64,000 nt of DNA from Sphaerospermopsis kisseleviana NIES-73 (lineage in GTDB: Bacteria > Cyanobacteriota > Cyanobacteriia > Cyanobacteriales > Nostocaceae). Shown in pieces: positions 52,813 to 62,568 of this stretch. The translations under genes were made by a program, and so were the position numbers. Under the pieces are notes generated by a model, which made no database searches, was not told the DNA's origin, and worked only from the letters and a program-made list of their open reading frames with translations. The stretch covers positions 5,249,162-5,313,161 of the forward strand of contig NZ_AP018314.1 in assembly GCF_002368075.1 (NCBI RefSeq), written 5' to 3'. How positions within the stretch are numbered: position 1 is the stretch's first letter; every line of letters begins with the position of its first letter.

Positions 52813-54558
52813 ATGAAAAAAACTGCTTGGAATTTATTGCTTACTTTACCAATGTCTATATTCCTCTTGGTCTTAGCAGCTAGTACAAAATCTTTTGCTA
52901 GTGAAAGAGGGCAAGAAAAGGAAACGACAGGTAAAGAGACCTTATCAACCGTCAGTATAAATATCCCTGACTCTGACAACGTTAATCAAATAATTACCCA
53001 AAAAGAAACTAACTCAGAACTTTTCTTTTCATCTAATGAGTTTCAAGATAGTGAGTCACAACTTACATCTGTATCCCAACTTTCAGATGTCCAACCAACA
53101 GATTGGGCTTTTCAAGCTTTGCAATCTTTAGTAGAACGTTATGGTTGTATTGCTGGTTATCCAGATAGTACATTTAAAGGTAATCGTGCCTTGAGTCGCT
53201 ATGAATTTGCCGCAGGATTAAACGCTTGCTTAGATCAAGTAAATAAACTTATTGCATCATCCACATCAGATTTAGCTGTAAAAGAAGATTTGGAAGGCAT
53301 ACAACGTCTAACTGAAGAATTTAGTACCGAACTTGCTCAATTACGCGGGAGACTAGATAAGTTAGAAGCAAGAACAGCAGAAATAGAGGCTAATCAGTTT
53401 TCGACAACAACTATACTGAGCGGTCAGGCTCAGTTCGTACTGGGAGGTGTTTTAGCGGGCAATAACGTGATCACCAAAAAACCAGCACCTAATATCATCA
53501 CATTTCAAAATGCAGTTCAATTAGCACTAAACACAAGTTTTACTGGTAAAGATCAACTGCGATTAGTCCTTTCAGGTGGAAATATTGAATCTTTGGGACA
53601 AACTAGGACTGGACTTTTGGGAACATTTGATGGCAGAACGGCCGATAATCGTAGACCTAATCCTGCTCAACCCAATCAGGTTTTTGTTAGTGGTATTCGT
53701 TATCGTTTTCCTATTGGTGAAAAGACCCAATTTAATATTTTTGCTCAGTCAGATGGAGCTAATGAAATAGGTTTAAGTGGACCAACTAACCCCTTTGAAG
53801 GTTCTTTCACTAATGGGATAACACGATTTTCCCGACGGAATATGGTGTACAACTATGGAGATACCGGACCGGGAATTGCTATTCTTCATAATCTAAGTGA
53901 GCAGTGGCAATTAGGAGCATCCTATAGCGCCCCTAATGGCAATGACCCCTCGCCTAATAATGGTTTGTTTACAGGCAGATATGTGGCTTTTGGACAATTA
54001 ACTTACTTTAGCCCCAAAAAGAATTTTCGCCTTGGTTTAAGTTACGCTAATACCTACAGTCCACCAGGTGCAATTGGTCAAGGAGGAACAAACTTTGGAC
54101 CTGCTGCTGGTAGTAACTTAGCAAATAGTACCGTACCTGGTGCGGGAACCGTGGGAAACCTTTATGGAATTGGGGCATTATATAGACTAAATCCAAAATT
54201 AACAGTCAATGGTTTTGTGGGGTATTCAGCCCATCGTTATTTAGGGCATGGAGATGGTCAAGTCTGGAATTGGGGAGCAGGAATAACATTTCCCGATTTA
54301 GGTAAAAAAGGTAGCTTAGGCGCTCTCTTTGTGGGTCAAGCACCAACACTGACTCGTTTAAGTTCAAATGTAGATTTAGGAGCAGGTAAGGGTCAAGCAG
54401 ACAAAGATACTTCACTGCACATTGAGGGATGGTATAAATATAAACTCACTGATAATATTGAGATTACACCTGGATTTATTTGGGTAACAGCACCAGACTC
54501 AGATGCTAGTAATCCTGCTAGTGTAGTCGGTTGGCTGCGTACAACTTTCAGGTTTTAA
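52813..54558 (+). CDS. SLH-domain OprB-type porin
   Basis: 581 residues. Sec signal peptide (MKKTAWNLLLTLPMSIFLLV, cleaved after AAS/SFA), an SLH domain at about residues 95-150 (QLSDVQPTDWAFQALQSLVE and GYPDSTFKGNRALSRYEFAA), a short coiled coil (LAQLRGRLDKLEARTAEIEA), then an OprB-like beta-barrel ending in the aromatic C-terminus WLRTTFRF. Such proteins are the main outer-membrane channels of cyanobacteria. Its promoter carries the dyad motif and it is surrounded by sulfonate genes, so it may be a sulfonate-induced porin. Start at ATG 52813; GTG 52789 adds a non-signal leader. Confidence 0.88.
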   Translation: MKKTAWNLLLTLPMSIFLLVLAASTKSFASERGQEKETTGKETLSTVSINIPDSDNVNQIITQKETNSELFFSSNEFQDSESQLTSVSQLSDVQPTDWAFQALQSLVERYGCIAGYPDSTFKGNRALSRYEFAAGLNACLDQVNKLIASSTSDLAVKEDLEGIQRLTEEFSTELAQLRGRLDKLEARTAEIEANQFSTTTILSGQAQFVLGGVLAGNNVITKKPAPNIITFQNAVQLALNTSFTGKDQLRLVLSGGNIESLGQTRTGLLGTFDGRTADNRRPNPAQPNQVFVSGIRYRFPIGEKTQFNIFAQSDGANEIGLSGPTNPFEGSFTNGITRFSRRNMVYNYGDTGPGIAILHNLSEQWQLGASYSAPNGNDPSPNNGLFTGRYVAFGQLTYFSPKKNFRLGLSYANTYSPPGAIGQGGTNFGPAAGSNLANSTVPGAGTVGNLYGIGALYRLNPKLTVNGFVGYSAHRYLGHGDGQVWNWGAGITFPDLGKKGSLGALFVGQAPTLTRLSSNVDLGAGKGQADKDTSLHIEGWYKYKLTDNIEITPGFIWVTAPDSDASNPASVVGWLRTTFRF

Positions 54559-54736
54559 CCTAGTAAAGTACCTCTGATAATATAGCGCAAGCCATATCAA
54601 GATTTACATAATTCGAGGATTTGCAGGGTTTCGTATTTATTAAAATTCTTTAATCCTGTTAATCCTTTAATCCTGGACATCCTGATTCAGACATTTTCAT
54701 TCTTTGCTATCATTATTTTTCCGAAAGTTAAAAGTT

Positions 54737-55558
54737 ATGACTAACCTAACTGAATTACTAAATTATAGGTATGGTAATGACAAATTTAATCCAGATATTC
54801 CCTGGAGTGACACATTAGCAACTTTGCTATCTCATCGTTCAATTCGCGCTTATTTACCTGATGCTTTACCCCCAGGAACTTTAGAAGTTTTAATCGCTGC
54901 TGCCCAATCTGCCTCTACTTCCTCTAATCTTCAAACTTGGAGTGTGGTAGCAGTTGAAGATGGAAATCGTAAAGAAGAATTATCAAAACTAGCTAATAAT
55001 CAAGCGCACATTCGCCAAAGTCCTCTCTTTTTAGTATGGTTAGCAGATTTAGCTAGACTAACAAATATTGCTGAAAGTCGTGGACTACCTCACGAAGGTT
55101 TAGATTATTTAGAAATGTTTTTGATGGCGGCTATAGATGCAGCTTTAGCAGCGCAAAATGCTGTAGTAGCAGCTGAATCTCTGGGATTAGGAACTGTGTA
55201 TATCGGTGCATTGCGAAATAAACCACAAGAGGTAGCCCAAATTTTGAATTTACCTCCTCATGTAGTTGCTGTTTTTGGTTTGTGTGTGGGCTATGCAGAT
55301 CCCGTTGTTAAAGTAGCAATTAAACCACGTTTACCGCAATCTGTAGTTTTACATCGAGAAATATATAACCTTGCAGAACAAGAGCAAGGAATATTAGAAT
55401 ATAACCAAATCATGGAAAATTTCTACAATTCACAACATATGAATATTCCTGGTGATTGGTCGGAACATTCTAGTAAAAGGGTAGCATCGGCTGAATCTTT
55501 ATCTGGTCGGCATAGGTTAAAAGAAATTCTGAATAATTTGGGGTTTGAATTAGGATAA
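54737..55558 (+). CDS. nitroreductase-family FMN oxidoreductase
   Basis: 273 residues of the NfsA/FRP type: LLSHRSIRAYLPDALPPGTL (FMN site), AAQSASTSSNLQTWSVVAVE, AAQNAVVAAESLGLGTVYIG, and GLCVGYADP. These enzymes use NAD(P)H to reduce nitro compounds, flavins or quinones. Besides the porin upstream, no operon partner. A flavin-reductase role supporting the FMNH2-dependent monooxygenases is possible. Start at ATG 54737; a TTG 33 bp upstream gives a longer frame. Confidence 0.86.
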   Translation: MTNLTELLNYRYGNDKFNPDIPWSDTLATLLSHRSIRAYLPDALPPGTLEVLIAAAQSASTSSNLQTWSVVAVEDGNRKEELSKLANNQAHIRQSPLFLVWLADLARLTNIAESRGLPHEGLDYLEMFLMAAIDAALAAQNAVVAAESLGLGTVYIGALRNKPQEVAQILNLPPHVVAVFGLCVGYADPVVKVAIKPRLPQSVVLHREIYNLAEQEQGILEYNQIMENFYNSQHMNIPGDWSEHSSKRVASAESLSGRHRLKEILNNLGFELG

Positions 55559-55678
55559 TTAAGTTTTGTAATCAGGGTATAAATCACAATAATTTGTTAA
55601 AAAATACTCAAAAATAAATTTTTGTTATTGTTTGATGTAGGCAATTAATAGATTAATTGCAAAATTTTTGTATGGAAT

Positions 55679-55708
55679 AAATCCTCATAAGTAAGTGGGG
55701 ATTTTTTT
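55679..55708 (+). terminator. terminator-like hairpin
   Basis: AAATCC pairs with GGATTT around a 14-nt loop, followed by a run of T. It lies 120 bp after the nitroreductase stop. Confidence 0.5.
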
Positions 55709-55783
55709 ATGTCTATTTTTAATATTTTTTTCTCAAAGATGCTTGCAATTTTTAGATAATTGTGAAATACTAAGATAAAACTA

Positions 55784-55808
55784 CGGTATTCCTACAAAGT
55801 TATCGGAG
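55784..55808 (+). promoter_or_regulatory. 25-bp dyad motif, site 12
   Basis: CGGTAT - TCCTACAAAG - TTATCG GAG, 266 bp upstream of ssuB. Confidence 0.6.
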
Positions 55809-55831
55809 ATTTTACTCAATGGCACGGAAAC

Positions 55832-55860
55832 AAGCATACTGGTATTAATACCAGATGCTT
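55832..55860. promoter_or_regulatory. near-perfect 29-bp palindrome
   Basis: AAGCAT-A-CTGGTATT followed by AATACCAG-ATGCTT pairs fully except for one bulged A. It lies 23 bp after the dyad motif and 215 bp before ssuB. It could be an operator or, in RNA, a stem. Confidence 0.45.
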
Positions 55861-56074
55861 CTTTACTAAAGCTTGTTGTCCAGAAATGTGATACTCAACC
55901 TAATAAAAGAGATGAATTGCTGTCAATCTTACATATCTCTTAAAGCCTGAGCATAAATATGTTGATTTTCTAAGGATTTCGGCTCAGAAAACTGTTACAT
56001 AAGCATTGCCTATTTTTATTTGACAGCTTTACTCCCATGACAAGTAAACAATCCAAAAGTAAGAGGTTTTGAAC

Positions 56075-56872
56075 ATGACTAATAAAGGAATGCAATTAAA
56101 TCTTGAAGGACTGAGAAAGTCCTTTGGCAACAAAACTGTTTTACAAGGAATTGATTTAGAGATTCAGCCGGGAGAATTTGTAGCTATTGTTGGTCGGAGT
56201 GGCTGTGGTAAAAGTACAATGTTGCGTCTAGTGGCTGGGCTAGATGCGCCCAGTGATGGCAATGTTTTGTTAAACGGTAAATATTCTGATAAACCTATTA
56301 ATCCAGCCGTTCGGATGATGTTTCAGGATTCTCGTCTGTTACCTTGGCAGCGAGTATTGGCAAACGTAGAATTAGGTTTAATAGGTGCTAATTCTAAAGT
56401 TTATGCTCGACAAACAGCTTTACAAGTGCTTCGTGATGTGGGGTTAGAAGACCGCGCCCACGAATGGCCTTCCGTTCTTTCCGGTGGACAAAGACAACGG
56501 GTGGCTTTAGCCAGGGCATTGGTAAGTAAACCGTCTTTACTGTTGCTAGATGAGCCTTTGGGAGCGTTGGATGCCCTAACTAGAATTGAAATGCAACAAT
56601 TATTAGAACGTTTGTGGACAGAACAAGGATTTACAGCATTGTTAATTACTCATGATGTAGAAGAAGCCGTAGTTTTAGCAGACCGAATAGTTTTGATTGA
56701 AGATGGTCAAATTAGTATGGATGTGAAAATTGATCTCCCACGTCCAAGAGCTAGAGGAGATGCAAAGTTTGCTAAGACTGTGGAGAAGATTTTAAACCGA
56801 GTCATGGGTCAACCAGAATATCAAAAGTCAGAAGTGGAATACGTTTTTAGTTCTAGTTCTGCGATCGCCTAA
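56075..56872 (+). CDS. ssuB: aliphatic sulfonate ABC transporter ATPase
   Basis: 265 residues. Walker [10 protein letters not shown] (40-48), Q-loop [10 protein letters not shown], signature [14 protein letters not shown], Walker [13 protein letters not shown] and switch His in [11 protein letters not shown]. The length and FQDSRLLPW segment fit SsuB/TauB. It energises sulfonate uptake with SsuC (60.4 kb). ATG 56075 follows GAGG by eight bases. First gene of the rightward operon. No second ATPase of this type is in the window, so it could serve all four SsuA-type proteins. Confidence 0.9.
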   Translation: MTNKGMQLNLEGLRKSFGNKTVLQGIDLEIQPGEFVAIVGRSGCGKSTMLRLVAGLDAPSDGNVLLNGKYSDKPINPAVRMMFQDSRLLPWQRVLANVELGLIGANSKVYARQTALQVLRDVGLEDRAHEWPSVLSGGQRQRVALARALVSKPSLLLLDEPLGALDALTRIEMQQLLERLWTEQGFTALLITHDVEEAVVLADRIVLIEDGQISMDVKIDLPRPRARGDAKFAKTVEKILNRVMGQPEYQKSEVEYVFSSSSAIA

Positions 56873-57085
56873 ATTTCCACAACTTTACTCTACACAACTC
56901 TGTACAGCCATAAATTTAGGACTTGTCATCTAGTATTACTCAGTTTTCTTCTCAGTCAGTGGCAGTTAGTTTTTCTCACACCTTAATGGGGTGGGTGTTC
57001 CTTTCCCACCTCACTTTCTTAAATTAACTTAAATTAAATAGCTGAAAAATTTTTTACTTACTCAATCATAAAAGGTAATTTAATA

Positions 57086-58207
57086 ATGCCAAATTGGAAA
57101 AATAAAATTGAATCATGGAAAGGCCTACGTATTACTCGTCGTCATGCCTTATTTGCTTTTGGTTATAGTGTAGTTTTGTCAACTACACTATTTAGTTGCA
57201 ACAGTCCGCAACAAAAACAAAGTAATTCAGAGATAAACAATACAGCATCTAATACAACTAATACATCTACCTCTGGGAACAGTTCTACCTCTACTCAAAA
57301 AGTAGTGAGGATAGTCCGTTCTAAACAACTTACAGCCTTAGCAGTTCTGGAGAAACAAGGCACTCTGGAAAAACGCTTAGAACCTCTAGGTTATAAAGTG
57401 GAATGGCCTGAATTTGCCGCAGGTCCACAACAGTTAGAAGCTTTAAATGCAGGTGGACTTGATATTGCTTCCACTGCTGAATCACCTCCTATTTTCTCCC
57501 AAGCTGCTGGCGCTCCCCTGGTTTATTTAGCTGCTAATTCTTCTGATGGTCAAGCAGTTTCTCTTTTAGTTCCAGCTAATTCACCTGTTAAAAGTGTCCA
57601 GGATTTAAAAAGTAAAAAAATTGCTTTCCAAAAAGCCTCGATAGGGCATTATCTAACAGTTAGAGCCGTAGAAAAAGAGGGTTTAAAACTAACTGATGTT
57701 GAGTCTGTTTTCCTAGCACCTCCAGATGCTAATGCAGCCTTTAGTCAAGGTAAAGTTGATGCTTGGTTTATTTGGGAGCCATTCGTTACCAGAAATGTGC
57801 AGAACAAAGTTGGTCGTGTGTTGATAGATGGTGGTAATGGTTTAAGAGATACTAATAATTTTATTTCTACAAACCGTAAATTCTATCAAGAAAATCCTCA
57901 AGTGATTAAAATATTTTTGGAAGAATTACAAAAAGCACAGGTTTGGTCTAAGAACAATCCCAAAGAAATTGCTCAATTGTTGGCTCCTGTAACTCAACTT
58001 GATGCACCAACATTAGAAAAAATGCACAGTAAATATGATTTTGCATTAGTGCCTATTACCGATGCAGTGATCAACAAGCAACAAGAAGTTGCAGATAAAT
58101 GGTACAGCCTGGGACTAATACCCAAGAAAGTTAATGTTAAAGACGGGTTTTTAACACCGGAACAATATGCGGAAATTACTCCCAAAGAAGTGTTAGCAAG
58201 TAAATAA
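57086..58207 (+). CDS. ssuA: SsuA-type sulfonate-binding lipoprotein
   Basis: 373 residues. N-terminus has ITRRHALFAFGYSVVLSTTL followed by FSC, a signal with a twin-arginine-like pair and a lipobox cysteine. Next comes a Ser/Thr/Asn-rich linker (residues about 40-75). SsuA signatures: VRIVRSKQLTALAVLEKQG, EFAAGPQQLEALNAG, GLDIASTAESPPIFSQAAGA, KIAFQKASIGHYLTVRAVEK. The Asn/Ser-rich linker length differs from the other three copies. Located after ssuB by 213 bp and before TauD by 34 bp. Confidence 0.88.
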   Translation: MPNWKNKIESWKGLRITRRHALFAFGYSVVLSTTLFSCNSPQQKQSNSEINNTASNTTNTSTSGNSSTSTQKVVRIVRSKQLTALAVLEKQGTLEKRLEPLGYKVEWPEFAAGPQQLEALNAGGLDIASTAESPPIFSQAAGAPLVYLAANSSDGQAVSLLVPANSPVKSVQDLKSKKIAFQKASIGHYLTVRAVEKEGLKLTDVESVFLAPPDANAAFSQGKVDAWFIWEPFVTRNVQNKVGRVLIDGGNGLRDTNNFISTNRKFYQENPQVIKIFLEELQKAQVWSKNNPKEIAQLLAPVTQLDAPTLEKMHSKYDFALVPITDAVINKQQEVADKWYSLGLIPKKVNVKDGFLTPEQYAEITPKEVLASK

Positions 58208-58241
58208 AAATTTGTAATTTATTAATCTGGAAATCTCAACT

Positions 58242-59105
58242 ATGACGACTCTAACTTTAACCAAATTTCAAATTACTCCTCTTGATGCACCCTTGGGAGC
58301 AGTAGTTACTGGACTAGATGCTAGTCAAACCATTGCACCTGAAGTCATTTTACAATTAAAACAAGCATTGCGGGATTATCATATTCTCATCTTCAAAAAT
58401 CAAAATTTGACTGATGAGCAATTTTTAAACTTTAGTTTTTACTTTGGTTCTCTTTTTGTTCCTCCAGATAATATTCCAGTTTTAGCTTCTCAGCCCGGAG
58501 TAACACCATTGATAATTCCTGTTTCTAATGTCGATAACGGTTATACAGGAACAGGTGAGATACCTTTTCATTCTGACCATAAATGGACTCCTTTTCCTTC
58601 CAGTGGTTCTTTGCTTTATGCTTTAGAAGTTCCATCCCAAGGGGGGGATACTTCCTGGTTAAATCTAAATTTAGCTTATGAAACTTTGGATGAATCAACA
58701 AAAAAACGAATTGCTAATTTACAGTTGATTACTTATAATCCGTTTTTAAATAAACCAGGAGAACCCAGAAGAAAATATCGTGAGGATAAAAGTATTCCTC
58801 TCATTAGTCCTGTATTTCCCCATCCATTAGTCAGAACACATCCAGAAAGTGGCAAGAAGATTTTATATTTAGACTACGCCACAGAAGTTGAAGTCGTTGG
58901 TTTAGATCCCCAAGAGGGTCAAGAATTAATTGCACAGTTGCGATATCATCTGCATCAACGTCAATTTTATTATCAACATAAATGGTCTGTGGGCGATATT
59001 GTTTATTGGGATAATCAATCTACATTACATTATCGTCAAGCTTTTGATCCTAATGAACGTCGAGTTTTGAAACGGATTAGTTTAGCGGGTAGTCGCCCAT
59101 TTTAG
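58242..59105 (+). CDS. TauD/TfdA-family dioxygenase, second copy
   Basis: 287 residues. Iron ligands H110 and D112 in IPFHSDHKW and H263 in STLHYRQAF, with R274 or R278 for 2-oxoglutarate. Expected action: hydroxylation next to a sulfur or ether group, releasing sulfite from taurine-like sulfonates or sulfate from alkyl sulfates. It is divergent from the TauD-like protein at 17.4 kb and lies inside the ssu operon, suggesting that the two cover different substrates. 34 bp after ssuA, 61 bp before the next ssuA-like gene. Confidence 0.88.
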   Translation: MTTLTLTKFQITPLDAPLGAVVTGLDASQTIAPEVILQLKQALRDYHILIFKNQNLTDEQFLNFSFYFGSLFVPPDNIPVLASQPGVTPLIIPVSNVDNGYTGTGEIPFHSDHKWTPFPSSGSLLYALEVPSQGGDTSWLNLNLAYETLDESTKKRIANLQLITYNPFLNKPGEPRRKYREDKSIPLISPVFPHPLVRTHPESGKKILYLDYATEVEVVGLDPQEGQELIAQLRYHLHQRQFYYQHKWSVGDIVYWDNQSTLHYRQAFDPNERRVLKRISLAGSRPF

Positions 59106-59166
59106 GTTTTGTAATAAAAACAGTCATAAAAAAATTTGAATTGAAATTTATTGAGGAGACAGAAGC

Positions 59167-60210
59167 ATGAAGCTTAACTTACCACGACGCATATTTTTAC
59201 AGAAATTCCTTCAATACTCAATATCAGCATTAGCTTTAGTTACTCTTTCTGTACCAATTTCCAGTAAAATAGTCGAAGCCCAAAATACAACTAATAAAAC
59301 AGGCATTAACACCAAAGTAGTCCGACTGGCTTATCAAACTTCTGGCGATATTGTAAAGATCAAAGGAGTAGTAGATAAACGTCTTGAACCTTTGGGTATC
59401 AAAGTAGAATGGTCTCCATTTCCTGCTGGACCCCAACTTATGGAAGCGATGAATGCTAACAGAGTTGATATTGGTTCTGTGGGAGAAACACCACCTATAT
59501 TTGCTCAAGCTGCTGGCGCTCAACTTGCCTATATTGCTGGACGTAAACCCAGTAAGGGTGAAGGTAGTGCTATTGTTGTTCAACAAAATTCTCCTATTAA
59601 AACAGTTAAGGATCTTAAAGGTAAAAAAGTTGTTTTTCAAAAAGGATCTGCTGCACATTATTTACTGCTTAGAGCATTAGGTGAAGTCGGGTTAAAAATT
59701 AGTGATATTCAAGCAGTGAGTTTAACTCCTGCTGAAGCCCGTGATGCCTTTATTCAAAAAAAGATTGATGCTTGGGTAGCTTGGGATCCTTTTATTGCTT
59801 TTGTCCAGAAAAATGCTAATGCTCGTGTTTTGAGAAATGCTTCAGGAATTGCTAACCAAGGTGGTTTTTATATGGCTAGACGTAGTTTTGCCGTTGAAAA
59901 TCCAGAAGTTGTGCGTATAGTTTTAGAAGAAGTGGATAAGTTAGGGGAATGGGCAGAATCTAATCCTAATGAAGTTGTGAAAATTCTTGCTCCTGAATTG
60001 AAACTTGATCCAGCGCTTTTATCTGTGGTAGTTCGTAGACGTACATTTCGTTTACGTCCAATTAACTCATCTCTGATTGCCGAGCAACAACGCATTGCGG
60101 ATCTATTCTACAACGAAAAAGTGATTCCTAGGCGAATTGCTATCAAAGATTCAGTTCTCACTTCTCAGCAGTATGCAGCTATTACACCGCGAAGAATTAG
60201 TAGAAAATAA
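59167..60210 (+). CDS. ssuA: SsuA-type sulfonate-binding protein
   Basis: 347 residues with a signal sequence starting MKLNLPRRIFLQKFLQYSIS (twin-arginine-like) and no lipobox. SsuA marks: VVRLAYQTSGDIVKI, SPFPAGPQLMEAMNAN, RVDIGSVGETPPIFAQAAGA and LKGKKVVFQKGSAAHYLLLR. Very similar to the copy at 36842-37873. Preceded by a strong AGGAGA ribosome site. In operon with ssuC. Confidence 0.88.
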   Translation: MKLNLPRRIFLQKFLQYSISALALVTLSVPISSKIVEAQNTTNKTGINTKVVRLAYQTSGDIVKIKGVVDKRLEPLGIKVEWSPFPAGPQLMEAMNANRVDIGSVGETPPIFAQAAGAQLAYIAGRKPSKGEGSAIVVQQNSPIKTVKDLKGKKVVFQKGSAAHYLLLRALGEVGLKISDIQAVSLTPAEARDAFIQKKIDAWVAWDPFIAFVQKNANARVLRNASGIANQGGFYMARRSFAVENPEVVRIVLEEVDKLGEWAESNPNEVVKILAPELKLDPALLSVVVRRRTFRLRPINSSLIAEQQRIADLFYNEKVIPRRIAIKDSVLTSQQYAAITPRRISRK

Positions 60211-60353
60211 CTACTAATTGAGATTCCTGATTTCTGAGAACAAATCATAATTGGTTGGTAAGAATTCAGGAGTCAGAATATTTGTGTGAATATTTGTGTC
60301 TAGGAACAAATAAACTCTGCTTGTAATCATTCTCATCATCACTTAATAAATAA

Positions 60354-61199
60354 ATGGTCATGAAACTTTCTTCTACTGATTTTTCATCAAAGTATTCAAC
60401 AAGAAAAAATAAGTTCTATTTTAAATTTCTGAAAAACCGCTATTTTCAATCATTTATACCCTGGGTTGTACCAATTACAATAATTGTAGTGTGGCAGTTG
60501 TTATCCTCTATTGGTGTTATTCCTACAAGAATATTACCCGCACCTTTGGCAGTTCTTATTGCTGCTATTAAATTAGCTCAGACAGGTGAACTTTTCAGAA
60601 ATATTGGTATTAGTGCCTTACGAGCGATATCCGGGTTTTTAATTGGGGGAAGTATTGGATTTAGTTTAGGTTTACTTAATGGTGTTTCTCGGATTGCGGA
60701 AAAATTACTAGATACATCACTGCAAATGTTGCGGAATATTCCTAATTTAGCATTAATTCCTCTAGTAATTTTATGGTTTGGCATTGGTGATGAAGCGAGA
60801 TTATTTCTAGTATCTTTGGGTGTAATGTTTCCCATTTATTTAAACACTTTTCATGGGATTCGTAGTGTTGATCATGGATTGATTGAAATGGGTAAAATTT
60901 ATGGTTTAAATACTTGGGGTTTATTTTGGCGAATTATTCTCCCAGGAGCAATGTCTTCAATTTTAGTTGGTGTGCGGTTTTCTTTGGGGATTATGTGGTT
61001 AACACTTATTGTGGCAGAAACAATTGCTGCTGATTCTGGAATTGGATATATGGCAACAAATGCTAGAGAATTTATGCAAACGGATGTTGTTGTGTTAAGC
61101 ATTCTAATCTATGCCTTGTTCGGCAAGCTGGCTGATATAGTTGCTAAAGCTTTGGAAAACTACTGGTTGCAGTGGAATCCCAGTTATTTAAAGGGTTAA
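60354..61199 (+). CDS. ssuC: aliphatic sulfonate ABC transporter permease
   Basis: 281 residues with six membrane segments and the binding-protein-dependent permease EAA-like loop LIEMGKIYGLNTWGLFWRII followed by LPGA. Other matches to SsuC/TauC: IPWVVPITIIVVWQLLSSIG, VIPTRILPAPLAVLIAAIKL, MLRNIPNLALIPLVILWFGI. It forms the channel with SsuB. 143 bp after ssuA. The only SsuC-type permease seen in the window. Confidence 0.9.
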   Translation: MVMKLSSTDFSSKYSTRKNKFYFKFLKNRYFQSFIPWVVPITIIVVWQLLSSIGVIPTRILPAPLAVLIAAIKLAQTGELFRNIGISALRAISGFLIGGSIGFSLGLLNGVSRIAEKLLDTSLQMLRNIPNLALIPLVILWFGIGDEARLFLVSLGVMFPIYLNTFHGIRSVDHGLIEMGKIYGLNTWGLFWRIILPGAMSSILVGVRFSLGIMWLTLIVAETIAADSGIGYMATNAREFMQTDVVVLSILIYALFGKLADIVAKALENYWLQWNPSYLKG

Positions 61200-61203
61200 T
61201 CTA

Positions 61204-61228
61204 CTAATACTCGATAAAGTTACAGTGT
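61204..61228 (+). promoter_or_regulatory. 25-bp dyad motif, site 13, degenerate
   Basis: CTAATA - CTCGATAAAG - TTACAG TGT, just after the ssuC stop. The centre (CTCGATA) and TTAC match the stronger copies. Confidence 0.4.
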
Positions 61229-61295
61229 TTTTTTGTAAAAGTATTGCTTTTCTTGATTCATTTGTGCAATACTCTTAAACATTACCTCAATAGTA

Positions 61296-61320
61296 CGGTT
61301 CATCGATAGAATTACCGTAG
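61296..61320 (+). promoter_or_regulatory. 25-bp dyad motif, site 14
   Basis: CGGTTC - ATCGATAGAA - TTACCG TAG, 44 bp upstream of the ssuD start codon. Confidence 0.7.
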
Positions 61321-61364
61321 TTATTGATTGAGTTTTTGATTACAAAGTTTTACACTTAAACATC

Positions 61365-62534
61365 ATGCAAGTTCTTTGGTTTATTCCCACACATGGCGAT
61401 GGACGCTATCTAGGAACTGCTATAGGTGGTCGTTCAGTCAACTTTGATTATTGGCGACAAATTGCCCAAGCAGTTGATCAATTAGGATTTACAGGAGCTT
61501 TATTACCTACAGGTCGTTCCTGTGAAGATGCCTGGATTTTAGCTTCAACTTTGGTAAGTCACACTAAAAAAATGCGATTTTTAGTAGCAATCCGTCCAGG
61601 ATTGATGTCACCAGGGGTAGCGGCAAGAATGGCAGCAACTTTTGATAGAATTTCTGGCGGACGACTATTAATTAATGTCGTTACTGGTGGTGATCCTGTT
61701 GAATTAGCTGGTGATGGTTTGCATCTTAGTCATGATGATCGCTATAAACTGACAGATGAATTTTTAACAGTTTGGCGACAAATAGCAGGTGGTGAAACTT
61801 CTAACTTTGAAGGTGATTATCTCAATATTAAAGAAGGGAAAATACTATTTCCTAATGTGCAGAAACCTTATCCACCTTTGTGGTTTGGTGGTTCTTCTGC
61901 GATTGCCCAAGAAATTGCTGCCAAGCACGTTGATGTATATTTAACTTGGGGTGAACCACCTGAAAAAGTAGCAGAAAAAATCGCTTCTGTAAAACGTTTA
62001 GCAGAAGCACAAGGTAGAACCTTACAGTTTGGGATTCGTCTTCATGTCATTGTTAGAGAAACTGAAAGTCAGGCTTGGGATGCGGCTAATGATTTGATTC
62101 GTTATGTAGATGATGAGGCTATTAACAAAGCCCAACAAGCCTACTCTCGCATGGATTCAGTTGGACAACAGTTGATGAAGGAATTACATAATGGTAGTCG
62201 GGAAGCATTAGAAATTAGCCCCAATTTATGGGCAGGAATTGGTTTAGTGCGTGGTGGTGCTGGAACTGCATTAGTAGGCGATCCTGATACTGTTGCTCTA
62301 AGAATGCAAGAGTATGCAGATTTAGGAATTGATACTTTTATCTTCTCTGGTTATCCCCATTTAGAAGAAGCTTATCGGGTAGCAGAATTACTTTTTCCTC
62401 GTTTACCTTTGAATAATTTACCAACAGTAGAACCGCAGTTATTGAGTCCTTTTGGTGAGATTGTTGCTAACCGGGAATTTCCCCAGCAGCTTCAAGAACA
62501 ACTTAGAGAAACAACAGTAGCAACTGTAGATTAG
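61365..62534 (+). CDS. ssuD: alkanesulfonate monooxygenase, FMNH2-dependent
   Basis: 389 residues of the luciferase-like family. The N-terminus [77 protein letters not shown] and [19 protein letters not shown] are all close to SsuD. It cleaves linear alkanesulfonates to sulfite and the aldehyde using FMNH2 from SsuE, encoded 34 bp downstream. A dyad motif sits directly upstream, so ssuDE probably has its own promoter within the operon. Confidence 0.93.
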   Translation: MQVLWFIPTHGDGRYLGTAIGGRSVNFDYWRQIAQAVDQLGFTGALLPTGRSCEDAWILASTLVSHTKKMRFLVAIRPGLMSPGVAARMAATFDRISGGRLLINVVTGGDPVELAGDGLHLSHDDRYKLTDEFLTVWRQIAGGETSNFEGDYLNIKEGKILFPNVQKPYPPLWFGGSSAIAQEIAAKHVDVYLTWGEPPEKVAEKIASVKRLAEAQGRTLQFGIRLHVIVRETESQAWDAANDLIRYVDDEAINKAQQAYSRMDSVGQQLMKELHNGSREALEISPNLWAGIGLVRGGAGTALVGDPDTVALRMQEYADLGIDTFIFSGYPHLEEAYRVAELLFPRLPLNNLPTVEPQLLSPFGEIVANREFPQQLQEQLRETTVATVD

Positions 62535-62568
62535 TTAAAAATTAATTAAATCAAGAGGTTTAGATCAC

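Larger units (their letters stand above)
55559..56074. other. regulatory region upstream of the ssu operon
   Basis: 516 bp without a gene. In order it holds an inverted repeat GCAATTAAT / ATTAATTGC at 55641-55660, a terminator-like hairpin at 55679-55708, the dyad motif at 55784-55808, and a near-perfect palindrome at 55832-55860. This long leader precedes ssuB. Confidence 0.6.

Noticed and set aside
59236-59658. Reverse open frame of 140 codons
   Set aside because: It lies wholly inside the ssuA-like gene and encodes nothing recognisable.
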